DNA from: Saccharicrinis sp050589685
Lineage (GTDB): Bacteria; Bacteroidota; Bacteroidia; Bacteroidales; Marinilabiliaceae
Length of the DNA: 64,000 bases
Direction of reading: 5' to 3'
Assembly: GCF_050589685.1 (NCBI RefSeq)
Contig: NZ_JBNGOS010000021.1
Span: forward strand, 53,819 to 117,818
A program made the translations under genes and the position numbers. Each line of letters starts with the position of its first letter. The first letter of the stretch is position 1. This document shows, piece after piece, positions 8,586-17,158 of this stretch. Below the pieces are notes generated by a model, which saw nothing but the letters and a program-made list of their open reading frames with translations, was not told the origin of the DNA and searched no databases.

Positions 8586-9851
8586 TTAAATTTCGGATCG
8601 AATAGCCTCGATGGGCTTGATGGAAACAGCGCGCCGGGATGGAATGATCCCCGCCAAGACACCTGATGCGATCAGGATGCAGAGCGCCCAAATGGCCACC
8701 TGAAAATCCACCTGGGGATTTACAAATCCGGAACTTTCGGACGGTGAAGAACCTATGGCTTGGCTCACCAGCTCTATAATAGATATACCTATAAACATTC
8801 CAATGGTTCCAGCCACCGAGGTTAAAAAAACAGATTCGGTTATTACCGCTGATATAATATTGGAGGGCGTAGCTCCTATGGCCCGCTTAATGCCAATTTC
8901 CTGTGTTCGTTCCTTTATGATGATCAGCATGATGTTACTGATTCCGATAATTCCGGCAAGCAGTGTCCCGATGCCCACAACCCATACCAGTATGTCAATC
9001 CCCAGGAACAGGCCTTTCATTTTTTTAAACTCTTCCCCCACGTTATTGGAACCAAAAGCCCCATGGTCTTCAGGGTGGATATTGTGCCGCTCTGCCAATA
9101 GCGTTTTCACATGCTTTTCCACCTCCACCATATCGTATTCGGGCTCGGCCGTTATTGAAAAATGCCCCACGACATTGTTGTAGTTATAAACAATCTGGCA
9201 AGTTGAAAAAGGTATCAGTACCGAAGCATTTTGGTTTTCGCCCCAGCGCCCCGAATGCTTTGACTCAAAAGTGCCGATGACCTGAAAATACAACTCGCCG
9301 ATTTTCACATATTGATTCACCGGGTCTTCATCCTCCTGAAACAGATCTTCTCTGACCTTCTTTCCCAGAACCACGACTTTTCGTCTGGTATCCAAATCTA
9401 TTTGATTGATATATCGTCCGCCTTTTAAAGTCACCGGATCAATTTCAAATTCCTGTGGTACGATACCGCCCACTTCGTACGCACCCTCTTGCGAACCGCG
9501 GGTAATAGCAGTTGCATTCTGATACCCTCCACCGTTCATTCGGGGCGCAACAATATCGATACCTGCTATTTTATTTTCCAAGGCGTACTTATCTTCATAC
9601 CTAAAATAGAAACGCCTGTTTCGGGGAAACCCTTTGTAAGGTTTTGAAGTAGGGCGGGTCCATATAAACATGCTGTTGGTGGCAAAGTCGCCCATATTGG
9701 CATAAACACCGTTTTCGAGTCCCTTGCCGGCACCCATCATGATCATCAACATAAAGATACCCCAAAACACCCCAAACCCGGTCAGTGCAGTCCTCAGCTT
9801 GTTTTTTTTGAGCGTATAAAATATTTCTTGCCATTTATCAATATCAAACAT
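8586..9851 (-). CDS. MacB-type ABC transporter permease (FtsX/MacB core)
   Basis: 421 aa. A cytoplasmic N-terminal helix (DKWQEIFYTLKKNKLRTALTGFGVFWGIFMLMIMMG) leads into TM1, then a large periplasmic MacB-PCD domain (about 60-285), then three TM helices with the conserved coupling segment KERTQEIGIKRAIGATPSNI and the C-terminal motif IPSRRAVSIKPIEAIRSE. The topology is that of mechanotransmission-type ABC permeases, without a fused ATPase. It is a paralogue of the gene just upstream (9863-11086) and the pair probably forms a heterodimer driven by the separate ATPase at 11079-11783. Confidence 0.92.
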   Translation of the reverse strand: MFDIDKWQEIFYTLKKNKLRTALTGFGVFWGIFMLMIMMGAGKGLENGVYANMGDFATNSMFIWTRPTSKPYKGFPRNRRFYFRYEDKYALENKIAGIDIVAPRMNGGGYQNATAITRGSQEGAYEVGGIVPQEFEIDPVTLKGGRYINQIDLDTRRKVVVLGKKVREDLFQEDEDPVNQYVKIGELYFQVIGTFESKHSGRWGENQNASVLIPFSTCQIVYNYNNVVGHFSITAEPEYDMVEVEKHVKTLLAERHNIHPEDHGAFGSNNVGEEFKKMKGLFLGIDILVWVVGIGTLLAGIIGISNIMLIIIKERTQEIGIKRAIGATPSNIISAVITESVFLTSVAGTIGMFIGISIIELVSQAIGSSPSESSGFVNPQVDFQVAIWALCILIASGVLAGIIPSRRAVSIKPIEAIRSEI

Positions 9852-9862
9852 GACTTTAAGGA

Positions 9863-11086
9863 TTATTCATCGCGCAAAGCGACAATCGGTTTTATGCGTG
9901 CGGCTCTTCGGGCAGGGATATATCCGGCCAAGGCACCCGCCAACACAATGAGCAAGGCCGCTCCAATAGCCAAATCAAAATCAACACCGGGGTTGCGGAA
10001 AAAATCGGAGGCAGGCATATGGCCCGAAACGAGTTCGAGAATTCCGACGCCCACCAGCAGGCCCAAAAATCCGGCCACCGCTGTTATTATTATAGACTCC
10101 TGTAAAATCAGGCTTACTACCGATGCGGGGGAGGCCCCAATGGCCTTCCGTATCCCTATTTCCTTGGTACGCTCCTTCACCACGATTATCATGATATTAC
10201 TCACCCCCACGATTCCCGCGATGATGGTAAAAATACCGATGATGCCGACAAAGATGCTGATACCTGTAAAAATCGCTTTGGTTTGCTGATAATCCTCCAG
10301 TCCATTATAATCTCCCAAGGCACGTTTGTCATCTTGTTTAAACCTATGTTTTTTAGCCAGCACATTGCGGATATTGCTAATGATTGAAGCACTTTCTTGA
10401 ATATTATCGGTTCCTGTGGTAAACGCTATATTGCCCACATTTTTTTTAGCCCCAAAAATTTTCTGTCCCACTGTCAGTGGTATGTAAAACCTTTCCGTTT
10501 CGCCATCGTGCACATCGTCAAAAATACCGACTATCTTATGCGGGATACCCTTTATTTTCATATACTCTCCCACAGGGCTATCATCGTTGCACAACTGTTC
10601 TTTTGCCCTCCTGCCAATCAAAGCCACCTTTCGGGCTTTTTCAATATCTGTTTGGTTTAGCTTTCGGCCCTCGATCATTTTAATGGCCTCGATATGCTGG
10701 TATCCTTCGAGAATAGCCATTACCTGAAACGTTCCGTACTCTTGCTTGTAATTAATCAGGCTGCTCCACATACCATAACGACCCGTTAGGTGCTCTATTT
10801 GGGGGACCGACCGTTGTATCAACTCCAAATCTTCGTCTTTGAGATCAATCCTTCTGCCCACATTTAAACCATCAAAAGCTACCGAGGTTTGTCCACCCCA
10901 CATAAAAACACTGTTTCGCGCATCACTAAAGTTATGCATCACCCCCCGTTCGAGTCCTTTGCCGGCACCCAGAAGTATTACGAGAATAAATATCCCCCAG
11001 AAAACACTAAAACCGGTTAAGAAAGATCTCAACTTGTTTTTCTGCATGGTGCTGATAATTTCCTGCCAATTACTTAAATCAAGCAT
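9863..11086 (-). CDS. MacB-type ABC transporter permease
   Basis: 407 aa from the ATG at 11086. This start overlaps the ATPase stop by 8 bp (ATGCTTGA), an arrangement typical of translational coupling; a longer reading from 11119 would overlap the ATPase more deeply. It has the same layout as its neighbour: NWQEIISTMQKNKLRSFLTGFSVFWGIFI with TM1, a periplasmic MacB-PCD domain, and three C-terminal helices around KERTKEIGIRKAIGASPASV and IPARRAARIKPIVALRDE. Together with the next gene it should form the permease dimer of a MacAB-TolC-like system exporting a peptide, lipid or lipoprotein. The substrate is not indicated. Confidence 0.92.
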   Translation of the reverse strand: MLDLSNWQEIISTMQKNKLRSFLTGFSVFWGIFILVILLGAGKGLERGVMHNFSDARNSVFMWGGQTSVAFDGLNVGRRIDLKDEDLELIQRSVPQIEHLTGRYGMWSSLINYKQEYGTFQVMAILEGYQHIEAIKMIEGRKLNQTDIEKARKVALIGRRAKEQLCNDDSPVGEYMKIKGIPHKIVGIFDDVHDGETERFYIPLTVGQKIFGAKKNVGNIAFTTGTDNIQESASIISNIRNVLAKKHRFKQDDKRALGDYNGLEDYQQTKAIFTGISIFVGIIGIFTIIAGIVGVSNIMIIVVKERTKEIGIRKAIGASPASVVSLILQESIIITAVAGFLGLLVGVGILELVSGHMPASDFFRNPGVDFDLAIGAALLIVLAGALAGYIPARRAARIKPIVALRDE

Positions 11087-11783
11087 AGCTGAAATTTTTA
11101 TGCGTTTGTTCACTTTCAATTATTCCATCTTTCAAATGAATCACACGATGGGTCATATCAGCAATGTCGTGCTCGTGGGTTACTATCAGGACGGTAATCC
11201 CCGAATCATTGACCTCCTTTAATATTTCCATCATTTCGTACGATGTTTGCGTATCCAGGGCGCCTGTTGGTTCATCGGCCAAAATCACTTTAGGTTGTGA
11301 GATTAGGGCCCTTGCAATTGCAATCCGCTGTTTTTGACCTCCGGAAAGTTCGCTTGGCATATAGTAGGCCCAATCCTTCAGTCCTAATCTATCCAAATAT
11401 TTTATGGCAATCTCGTTCCTTTTTTTCCTGCTCACCTTTTGATAATACAGAGGCAAGGCTACGTTTTCCATCGCATTTTTAAACGAGATAAGATTAAAGG
11501 ACTGGAAAACAAATCCAATGTATTTATTCCTGAATTCCGCTGCTTTTTTCTCATTCATTTTTTGGATAAGGATATTATCCAGGTAATAATCACCTTTATC
11601 GTAATTATCCAGGATTCCTAAAATATTTAGCAGCGTTGATTTTCCCGAACCGGATGAACCCATAATAGAAACCATCTCCCCCTCAGCTATATCCATATCG
11701 ATTCCTTTAAGAACATGCAGGGAATTGGCTCCGGTAATGTAAGACTTATGTAACGAGTTTACTTTAATTACACTTTTACCCAC
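11079..11783 (-). CDS. ABC transporter ATP-binding protein (MacB/LolD type)
   Basis: 234 aa, first gene of the tripartite export operon. Walker A MGSSGSGKST (41-50), Q-loop FVFQSFNLIS (91-100), signature LSGGQKQR (146-153), Walker B VILADEPTGALD (166 onward) and H-loop VTHEHD are all intact. The sequence clusters by motif with LolD/MacB ATPases (ANSLHVLKGIDMDIAEGEMVSIMG). It energises the two downstream permeases. The 8-bp stop/start overlap with the first permease supports coupling. A perfect hairpin lies in its leader and a CRP-like palindrome about 105 bp upstream. Confidence 0.95.
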   Translation of the reverse strand: MGKSVIKVNSLHKSYITGANSLHVLKGIDMDIAEGEMVSIMGSSGSGKSTLLNILGILDNYDKGDYYLDNILIQKMNEKKAAEFRNKYIGFVFQSFNLISFKNAMENVALPLYYQKVSRKKRNEIAIKYLDRLGLKDWAYYMPSELSGGQKQRIAIARALISQPKVILADEPTGALDTQTSYEMMEILKEVNDSGITVLIVTHEHDIADMTHRVIHLKDGIIESEQTHKNFSYA

Positions 11784-11814
11784 CTGATTTACTTTTAATT
11801 AATAAACTGTTGTC

Positions 11815-11839
11815 GCAAGAAAACGAGGCGTTTTCTTGC
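11815..11839. promoter_or_regulatory. Perfect 11-bp inverted repeat in the leader of the export operon
   Basis: GCAAGAAAACG and CGTTTTCTTGC flank a 3-nt centre (AGG), 32-56 bp upstream of the ATPase start. The very short spacing and the position suit a dimeric repressor operator; a 5'-UTR hairpin is the alternative. No regulator gene is adjacent. Confidence 0.5.
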
Positions 11840-11887
11840 ACCTCCTAATTTACAACCTTTATTCCAAAACCGTTATCGGGTTGTTAA

Positions 11888-11903
11888 TGTGACTTTTATC
11901 ACT
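11888..11903. promoter_or_regulatory. CRP/FNR-like palindrome
   Basis: TGTGA, six bases, then TCACT: nine of ten bases of a TGTGA-N6-TCACA site, about 105 bp upstream of the ATPase start. This could be chance in a 440-bp AT-rich spacer. The rest of the spacer 11784-12159 shows no gene. Confidence 0.3.
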
Positions 11904-12159
11904 TAATCACTAATGAGTAGCGAAGGCAAAAGTGTACAGTTACGAAACATCGCTGTACGAATCCGAACAAAAAAAAGGAAGGTATGGGCTGAATTGCCAC
12001 GATAGATGAAAGTAGTTGAATACTGTCCGTTTTTAATACATCGACTTTCCCAGACGCCTAAATCCAATCTATTAACTAAATAAACCTAAAATACTCGAAA
12101 GCTCGCCATCCGGGTCTTAGACAGCTTAACGGCCTATAGCATGCCATTTAAAAAAACAT

Positions 12160-12218
12160 AAAAATCCGATATCCTTTGACAGGCTTTTTAAGAAGCACTT
12201 TTGAAATACCGGATTTTT
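12160..12218. terminator. Terminator-like stem below the 77-aa gene, possibly bidirectional
   Basis: AAAAATCCG (12160-12168) pairs with CGGATTTTT (12210-12218). The pairing brings poly-A and poly-T ends together, so it can act in both directions. It begins 9 bp past the stop of the small membrane protein gene. Confidence 0.55.
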
Positions 12219-12226
12219 TACATCTT

Positions 12227-12460
12227 TTAGTCAGTTAATTTTGACATATGCCAAAAGCCGGTTCCAAATGACAACAGACCTGTAAAAACAAGGCTGATAA
12301 AAAATGATAACACAGTGATGTTAGAATCCGATTTCGGAAGGGAATAGTGCTCCAACAACAGAGAATAAATCTTAGTTATTGCAAAGTCAATAATAAACGT
12401 TGCCACAATCAACAAGATGGCAAATAGCAAAAAACGGATACCTATTTTAATATAATTCAT
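12227..12460 (-). CDS. Small two-helix membrane protein, unknown function
   Basis: 77 aa. Two hydrophobic segments (about 6-30, IGIRFLLFAILLIVATFIIDF; about 50-70, VLSFFISLVFTGLLSFGTGF) are joined by a polar loop with LLEHYSLPKSDSN. No family is recognised. The gene stands alone on its strand, has its own terminator 9 bp after the stop, and is preceded by the 11-bp-phased GTGAC repeat array 74-145 bp upstream. Those three signs support a real, tightly regulated gene rather than a chance ORF. A near -7 box (AATCTTTG, one mismatch) touches the start. Confidence 0.6.
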   Translation of the reverse strand: MNYIKIGIRFLLFAILLIVATFIIDFAITKIYSLLLEHYSLPKSDSNITVLSFFISLVFTGLLSFGTGFWHMSKLTD

Positions 12461-12533
12461 AACAAAGATTTTATATTTGGTTAATCTTCGAAAGCTAAAT
12501 TACATGGTTATATTCAATTACACCTAATTTAAA

Positions 12534-12605
12534 GCGTGACAAATGCGTGACAGGAGTGTGACAAATGCGTGACCATACAAATGGCAAGCGTGACAAAAAC
12601 GTGAC
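12534..12605. repeat. Phased array of six (G/A)YGTGAC direct repeats, likely regulator-binding
   Basis: GCGTGAC or a one-base variant begins at 12534, 12545, 12556 (GTGTGAC), 12567, 12588 and 12599 (ACGTGAC). The spacings are 11, 11, 11, 21 and 11 bp, so all copies lie on one face of the helix. The reverse strand reads as TGTCACG repeats. Head-to-tail 7-mers at 11-bp spacing are the layout of Pho-box-like sites bound by OmpR/PhoB-type response regulators. The array is 74-145 bp upstream of the 77-aa membrane protein and not near any other start. Confidence 0.7.
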
Positions 12606-12689
12606 AGAACACAAATGCCAGTATGTCTGCTACTTACAATATATCATATTTTCAGGACACCTCCATGAGCACCAGCAGATTTTTTTTTA

Positions 12690-12728
12690 TTTCATCCCAA
12701 AATTTCCATTCGACTTCATCTAATTGCC
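12690..12728. repeat. Dispersed intergenic repeat R1, copy 2
   Basis: Matches 1068-1105 at 33 of 39 columns with one gap. It is followed 32 bp later by R2 copy 2, so the two repeat types are neighbours here but separate elsewhere in the window. Confidence 0.55.
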
Positions 12729-12760
12729 AACTCCTCCACGAAAAACTGTATATTGCCATA

Positions 12761-12815
12761 AACCCGCAATATGCATTAGAAATCCTGTTACGCAAATAAA
12801 CTACTTCAAAACAAG
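12761..12815. repeat. Dispersed intergenic repeat R2, copy 2
   Basis: Ungapped 48/55 match to 3886-3940. It ends 11 bp before the stop codon of the outer-membrane barrel gene (minus strand), so it may form part of that transcript's 3' region. Confidence 0.6.
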
Positions 12816-12826
12816 GGGTCTCACGG

Positions 12827-13987
12827 TTAAAATACTTTTTTCAAGCGAACAAATGACGAAATATTTAATACATTATCGATTCCCCGGTTGTGAGAATAAA
12901 CTTGAAATACTCCGGAAAGGAATAGGTTTTCGTTTAATGAGTATTCTATGGTAGGGGAAACATAAAAACTTTCCAGTACCGGAAACGAAAATCCGACAAA
13001 AGCCAAAGAAACGTTTAACAACGGATTAACAGTATATCCTGCACTTATCATATAAGAATGATCCGAAACACTTAACTTTTTAATGGATGATGCAGAAAAA
13101 GCAAGACTCCCAAAATCCTGGAACGTACTGTTTAGATTACTTGAATATAAATATTCACCGGTCAAAGCCAACGAATTCCTGAAAGTGTAGTTTGAACCAA
13201 CAGAAAGCAAGTAAATATCATCACTTTTGCCATCCATTGGCGATAAAAAAGAAAACTCTCCGTAAAACCCCGCATTCATGACATTCCCGCTCCACCCCGT
13301 CCCCAATATATAATCGTCCTGGTTTACCTCCCCTACAATCAACTGAAAATCGTAGCCTGCCCTGTTAAAACCGTACAACAATGCACTCGTCACTTTTTTG
13401 TTTCCATCTACTTTTAATACCGCTTCCAGTCTTTCGGAGGCACCTGTGTAATATTGCAAGCGCAAACCATCCATTCCCGGCCGTTCGGGGTAATCAAAAT
13501 CGAAATAAGAATATGAATTAAATATATCGTTGGGATTCCAAACAAAACTCTGACTCCAATTCACTCTTTGCCTTCCTATTCGCAGCTGGAATTTCCCCCA
13601 TATACGCTCATAGGTCAACCTATCAATTACAGTGTTGACCACATAGCTATTTGTGGTGCCCCAGTTAAAACTCATATCCACCCATCCCGGGTCGTTGTTC
13701 AAATAAAACTTGTACAATGGTGTATTACGTACAGTCTCGCCTAAAAAAAATCGATTTCGGACCTCTAACCTAATGTTTAGGTTGTCGTTCCTTGAATAGT
13801 TTAACTTAATACGGTTGTGAACGAGGTTATCCCAGAGGTTTTCTGACCCTTTTTGCCAGGTATAAGAAGGCATTTCGGACACATACCCGGAAACCTCAAT
13901 AGGCGACTGCCCACAAACATCCCCAAAACCTATAAATGCAGCGAGGGAAACAATGGCCAGAACAAACTTTTTACGCTTTGCTATCAT
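12827..13987 (-). CDS. Outer membrane beta-barrel protein of the LolCDE-like operon
   Basis: 386 aa. A signal peptide (KKFVLAIVSLAAFIGFGDVCGQ) precedes a protein built of amphipathic strands with many aromatic ends (ERIWGKFQLRIGRQRVNWSQ, FNRAGYDFQLIVGEVNQDDY) and a terminal aromatic residue (VRLKKVF), as in porin-like barrels of the DUF1302 type. The RIGRQRVNWSQSF motif resembles those found in outer-membrane proteins encoded with FtsX-like permeases. It overlaps the ATPase gene by 17 bp and is the last gene of the TetR operon. It may receive or expose the substrate moved by the ABC system and LolA-like carrier. Confidence 0.75.
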   Translation of the reverse strand: MIAKRKKFVLAIVSLAAFIGFGDVCGQSPIEVSGYVSEMPSYTWQKGSENLWDNLVHNRIKLNYSRNDNLNIRLEVRNRFFLGETVRNTPLYKFYLNNDPGWVDMSFNWGTTNSYVVNTVIDRLTYERIWGKFQLRIGRQRVNWSQSFVWNPNDIFNSYSYFDFDYPERPGMDGLRLQYYTGASERLEAVLKVDGNKKVTSALLYGFNRAGYDFQLIVGEVNQDDYILGTGWSGNVMNAGFYGEFSFLSPMDGKSDDIYLLSVGSNYTFRNSLALTGEYLYSSNLNSTFQDFGSLAFSASSIKKLSVSDHSYMISAGYTVNPLLNVSLAFVGFSFPVLESFYVSPTIEYSLNENLFLSGVFQVYSHNRGIDNVLNISSFVRLKKVF

Positions 13988-14657
13988 CTTTAATTACTTT
14001 ACCATCCTCAAAAGTTATTACCCTGCGGGCTTTCTTCACAACCCTTTCGTCGTGCGTAGCAAATATAAAGGTTACATTCTCCTTTTGGTTCATTTTTAAC
14101 ATGATGTCCAGTAAATTTTCTGTTGACTTTGAATCCAGGTTGGCCGTAGGCTCATCCGCCAAAATAAACTTGGGTTTTGATGCCAATGCCCTTGCCACCG
14201 CTACCCTTTGCTGCTGCCCGCCCGACATTTTATTGGGCCGTACATTCGCCTTATCCGCTATTCCCACGGCCTCCAACAATTCGGTGCTTCTTTTTCTTCT
14301 CAGCTCTTTTCGCACGCCTTGCAACTCCATTATAAACTCTATATTTTCTGTGGCAGTCAGCACCGGAATCAGGTTGTAAGCTTGAAACACGAAACCGATA
14401 TTGTGCAAACGAAACAGTGTGCGTTGCGAGGATGACAGCAAATCCATTCTTTCCCCTCCGATTTCGATGGAGCCCGATGTTGGGGAATCAAGTCCTCCCA
14501 ACATATTTAAAAATGTGGTTTTGCCAGCACCGGAAGGCGCCACCAAAGCTGTAAACTCCCCCTCTTCAAAAGTAAGGTCGATACCGTTTATGGCATGAAC
14601 AGGAATCTGCTTTTGGTTATATATTTTTGTGAGATTATGAATGCATATTATAGACAT
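13971..14657 (-). CDS. ABC transporter ATP-binding protein (LolD-like)
   Basis: 228 aa. Walker A APSGAGKTT (40-48), Q-loop FVFQAYNLIP, signature MSGGQQQR (144-151), Walker B FILADEPTANLD (164 onward) and H-loop ATHDERV are intact. The first Walker position is APSG rather than the commoner GPSG/GSSG. It is 16 bp after the permease at 14674 and overlaps the barrel gene by 17 bp, so it belongs to the five-gene operon led by the LolA-like gene. It should power the two FtsX-type permeases encoded just upstream. Confidence 0.94.
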   Translation of the reverse strand: MSIICIHNLTKIYNQKQIPVHAINGIDLTFEEGEFTALVAPSGAGKTTFLNMLGGLDSPTSGSIEIGGERMDLLSSSQRTLFRLHNIGFVFQAYNLIPVLTATENIEFIMELQGVRKELRRKRSTELLEAVGIADKANVRPNKMSGGQQQRVAVARALASKPKFILADEPTANLDSKSTENLLDIMLKMNQKENVTFIFATHDERVVKKARRVITFEDGKVIKDDSKA

Positions 14658-14673
14658 AGCCTTATTTTTTCGG

Positions 14674-15891
14674 TTAAACAGATTGTAATGCCTGCGAAGG
14701 GTTTAGTTTAAGTGCCTTGTAGGAAGGATACACAGCTGCCACAACGCCTGTAAGGATAACCAGTATTGACACAGTCGCTACTATTTTAAAATCATACTCA
14801 GGATAAATAATGCTGGCAAATCCCATTTCGGACAAAGCCTCATCCCACATGGAAAGATTAATGCCATGAACCGACGTAATTTTTGTGGTTAAAACGCCAA
14901 GAAAGATTCCGATAAAACCTCCCAGACCCGACAGCATTATCGTTTCTGCCATAATCATAATAAAAACCCTCTCTTTCTTCATGCCAACGGCCATAAGCAT
15001 ACCCAGTTCATGTACCCGTTCCAGCACCACCATAAGCATGGTATTAACAATACCAAAGCCCAGAGCCATTAGTATTATAATAACGAAAATATACATGTAT
15101 ACACTCATCATCTCTGTCAGGTAACCTAACTCCGGAGAAATCTCTCTCCAATTTTCCACTTTGTTGCCCCCAGCAATTGCAGAAACCTTGGAACAAACCG
15201 CATCCACTAAAGTAGGATCGGAACATCGGATAACCATTTCGTGGGCAACCCCTTGGGGCAGCACACTAATCCGTCGCAAATCACTTTTATTGACAAACAA
15301 GTGCGTTTCGTCAAAAGCGGTGTTGATGGTTTTGTATATTCCGGTTACACGAAAAGCTCCACCGGTGAAATCGCCATTATAATCCTGAAACCGGACAATA
15401 ATTTTAGAACGTATTTTCAATTTAAGTTTATCCGCCAGTTTTTTCCCGATCACTATGGGATTTTGTTTTATTCCTTTCAACCAAGCCCCCTCGATCAGTT
15501 GCTTACTCACATTAACCACTAAGGTGTCTTTTTCGCTATCCACGCCAATAACCATGCCACCCTGCGCAGTTTGAGCTGAAGCCACCATGCCGGAAATCAC
15601 TATTCGCGACGAGGCAACGGCAACCCCTTCAATACTTTCAACATTATCAAGCAGTACTTCCTCATCTTCAAAATAATGATTTACATCTTCGGCCATTTCA
15701 AAGCCCGGCTTATGAATTTGAATATGCGCAGTCTCCGTTTCAATACCTGCCCGCAATCGCTGCATCATCCAACCATTCATAAAGGTAGTGGAAAACACGC
15801 CCGCATACATACCAATGGTAAGCGCCATTATCACCACCCCGCTCCTTACAGGATTACGCCAAATATTTCGCCAAGCAATTTTTAATACCAT
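14674..15891 (-). CDS. FtsX/LolE-type ABC permease
   Basis: 405 aa. Short cytoplasmic start AWRNIWRNPVRSGVVIMALTIGMYAG with TM1, periplasmic domain about 50-265, then three helices including LERVHELGMLMAVGMKKERVF and a closing YPSYKALKLNPSQALQSV. The family includes LolC/LolE, which extract lipoproteins from the inner membrane, and related permeases of unknown substrate. It follows its paralogue (15895-17112) with a 3-bp gap. Together they should be the heterodimer partnered by the ATPase at 13971-14657. Confidence 0.92.
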   Translation of the reverse strand: MVLKIAWRNIWRNPVRSGVVIMALTIGMYAGVFSTTFMNGWMMQRLRAGIETETAHIQIHKPGFEMAEDVNHYFEDEEVLLDNVESIEGVAVASSRIVISGMVASAQTAQGGMVIGVDSEKDTLVVNVSKQLIEGAWLKGIKQNPIVIGKKLADKLKLKIRSKIIVRFQDYNGDFTGGAFRVTGIYKTINTAFDETHLFVNKSDLRRISVLPQGVAHEMVIRCSDPTLVDAVCSKVSAIAGGNKVENWREISPELGYLTEMMSVYMYIFVIIILMALGFGIVNTMLMVVLERVHELGMLMAVGMKKERVFIMIMAETIMLSGLGGFIGIFLGVLTTKITSVHGINLSMWDEALSEMGFASIIYPEYDFKIVATVSILVILTGVVAAVYPSYKALKLNPSQALQSV

Positions 15892-15894
15892 GGT

Positions 15895-17112
15895 TTATCC
15901 TTTTAGGGCTTTTATTTCCGAGAGCCTCACAATTCTTACAAACGGAAATATTGAAATAAAACAGGTCATGATCATAATAGCCAACATCTGGTACATAAAA
16001 ACCGATGGCTCCCATGCAAAAAACATATATGGCTCAAAACCCAGATCCGCCATCCATTCAGCACCCTGTCCGCTCAAAGGAATCGGGTTGTAAAAGAAAT
16101 AGGCTACAACGGGCATACTCCCTAAAAAACCGGCCACTACTCCAAGTAAGCCTATCCAAAGTGTTTCGATAAAAACAGTTATGGCCAACTTAAATCTTTG
16201 CATTCCCAAGGCCATCATCACACCAAACTCTTTTTTCCGCTCCGATATCATCATCATCACGGTACCAAAAATTCCGAACATGATCACAATGTACAAAATC
16301 AGTTTCATGACAAAGGCCGATGATCGATCGCTTTCGATTTGTTGTAAAATGGTTGGAAACATCTCCTCCCAACTCATCACCCGATAAGGCGAATTAATTT
16401 TTTCCCTTATTTTTGGCAACACTTTTTTCATGATGTCGTTATTCTTCACTTCCAAAATCAGAGAGGTTAATATGTCCTCAGCGGCATAAAAAGATTGGGC
16501 ACTTTGTATTTCCATATATACCAACTGCCGGTTCAAATTGGGATTAGACTGTTTAAACAAGCCACGTACAGGAAATTTTCCGGCTGCTGTAACGCCATGG
16601 TACCCTTGCCCAAACAAAACCACGGTATCTCCTGCCGACAACTTCAATTTGGCTGCCAGTTCATAGCCAATCAAAACACCATCGTCCCCATTCTTCAAAT
16701 ATTTTCCCTCGATTATTTTGGCATCGACGGAGGTCATTCCCGCCTCTCGTTCTGGGTCGATCCCCATGACCATGGCTCCTTTAGTGTTGGCTCCCGACGA
16801 AGCCAGGGCAAAGCTCTCGAGCCTGGGAATAATGCCAGTAATTTCTTCGAATTGGCCGAGTTGCACCTGTAAGGCCGAATCCAAGATAAAACTATGGTTA
16901 ATACTTTTATCCTCCCAGTAATCCTCATTCTGAACCTGAATAAAACCGGCGTAAAAGTTCACCACATTTTTAATCATATTGGTGTACGACCCCTCCTGCA
17001 TAGAACTCATCAAGGACGATAAGATAACACCAAAGAAAATGGATGATACCGTAATTAAAGTTCGCCTTTTGTTACGCCATAAATTTCGCCACGACATTAC
17101 CAAAATTTTCAT
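15895..17112 (-). CDS. FtsX/LolC-type ABC permease
   Basis: 405 aa, same length as the next gene. N-terminus MSWRNLWRNKRRTLITVSSIFFGVILSSLMSSM with TM1, a large periplasmic domain, and three C-terminal helices around SERKKEFGVMMALGMQRFKLA and IFPFVRIVRLSEIKALKG. It lies 46 bp after the LolA-like gene and 3 bp before the second permease. The permease pair, ATPase and LolA-like protein together mirror the Lol route from the inner membrane to the periplasm. Whether the cargo is a lipoprotein or another lipid is not shown. Confidence 0.92.
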   Translation of the reverse strand: MKILVMSWRNLWRNKRRTLITVSSIFFGVILSSLMSSMQEGSYTNMIKNVVNFYAGFIQVQNEDYWEDKSINHSFILDSALQVQLGQFEEITGIIPRLESFALASSGANTKGAMVMGIDPEREAGMTSVDAKIIEGKYLKNGDDGVLIGYELAAKLKLSAGDTVVLFGQGYHGVTAAGKFPVRGLFKQSNPNLNRQLVYMEIQSAQSFYAAEDILTSLILEVKNNDIMKKVLPKIREKINSPYRVMSWEEMFPTILQQIESDRSSAFVMKLILYIVIMFGIFGTVMMMISERKKEFGVMMALGMQRFKLAITVFIETLWIGLLGVVAGFLGSMPVVAYFFYNPIPLSGQGAEWMADLGFEPYMFFAWEPSVFMYQMLAIMIMTCFISIFPFVRIVRLSEIKALKG

Positions 17113-17158
17113 AAGTCCATCGTTTACATTATCCAGCCTGATCTATTCACAAATGAGA

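Noticed and set aside
12534..12605. CRISPR array
   Set aside because: Repeats are only 7 bp with 4-bp gaps and no spacers; no cas genes are present. The layout suits a regulator site.
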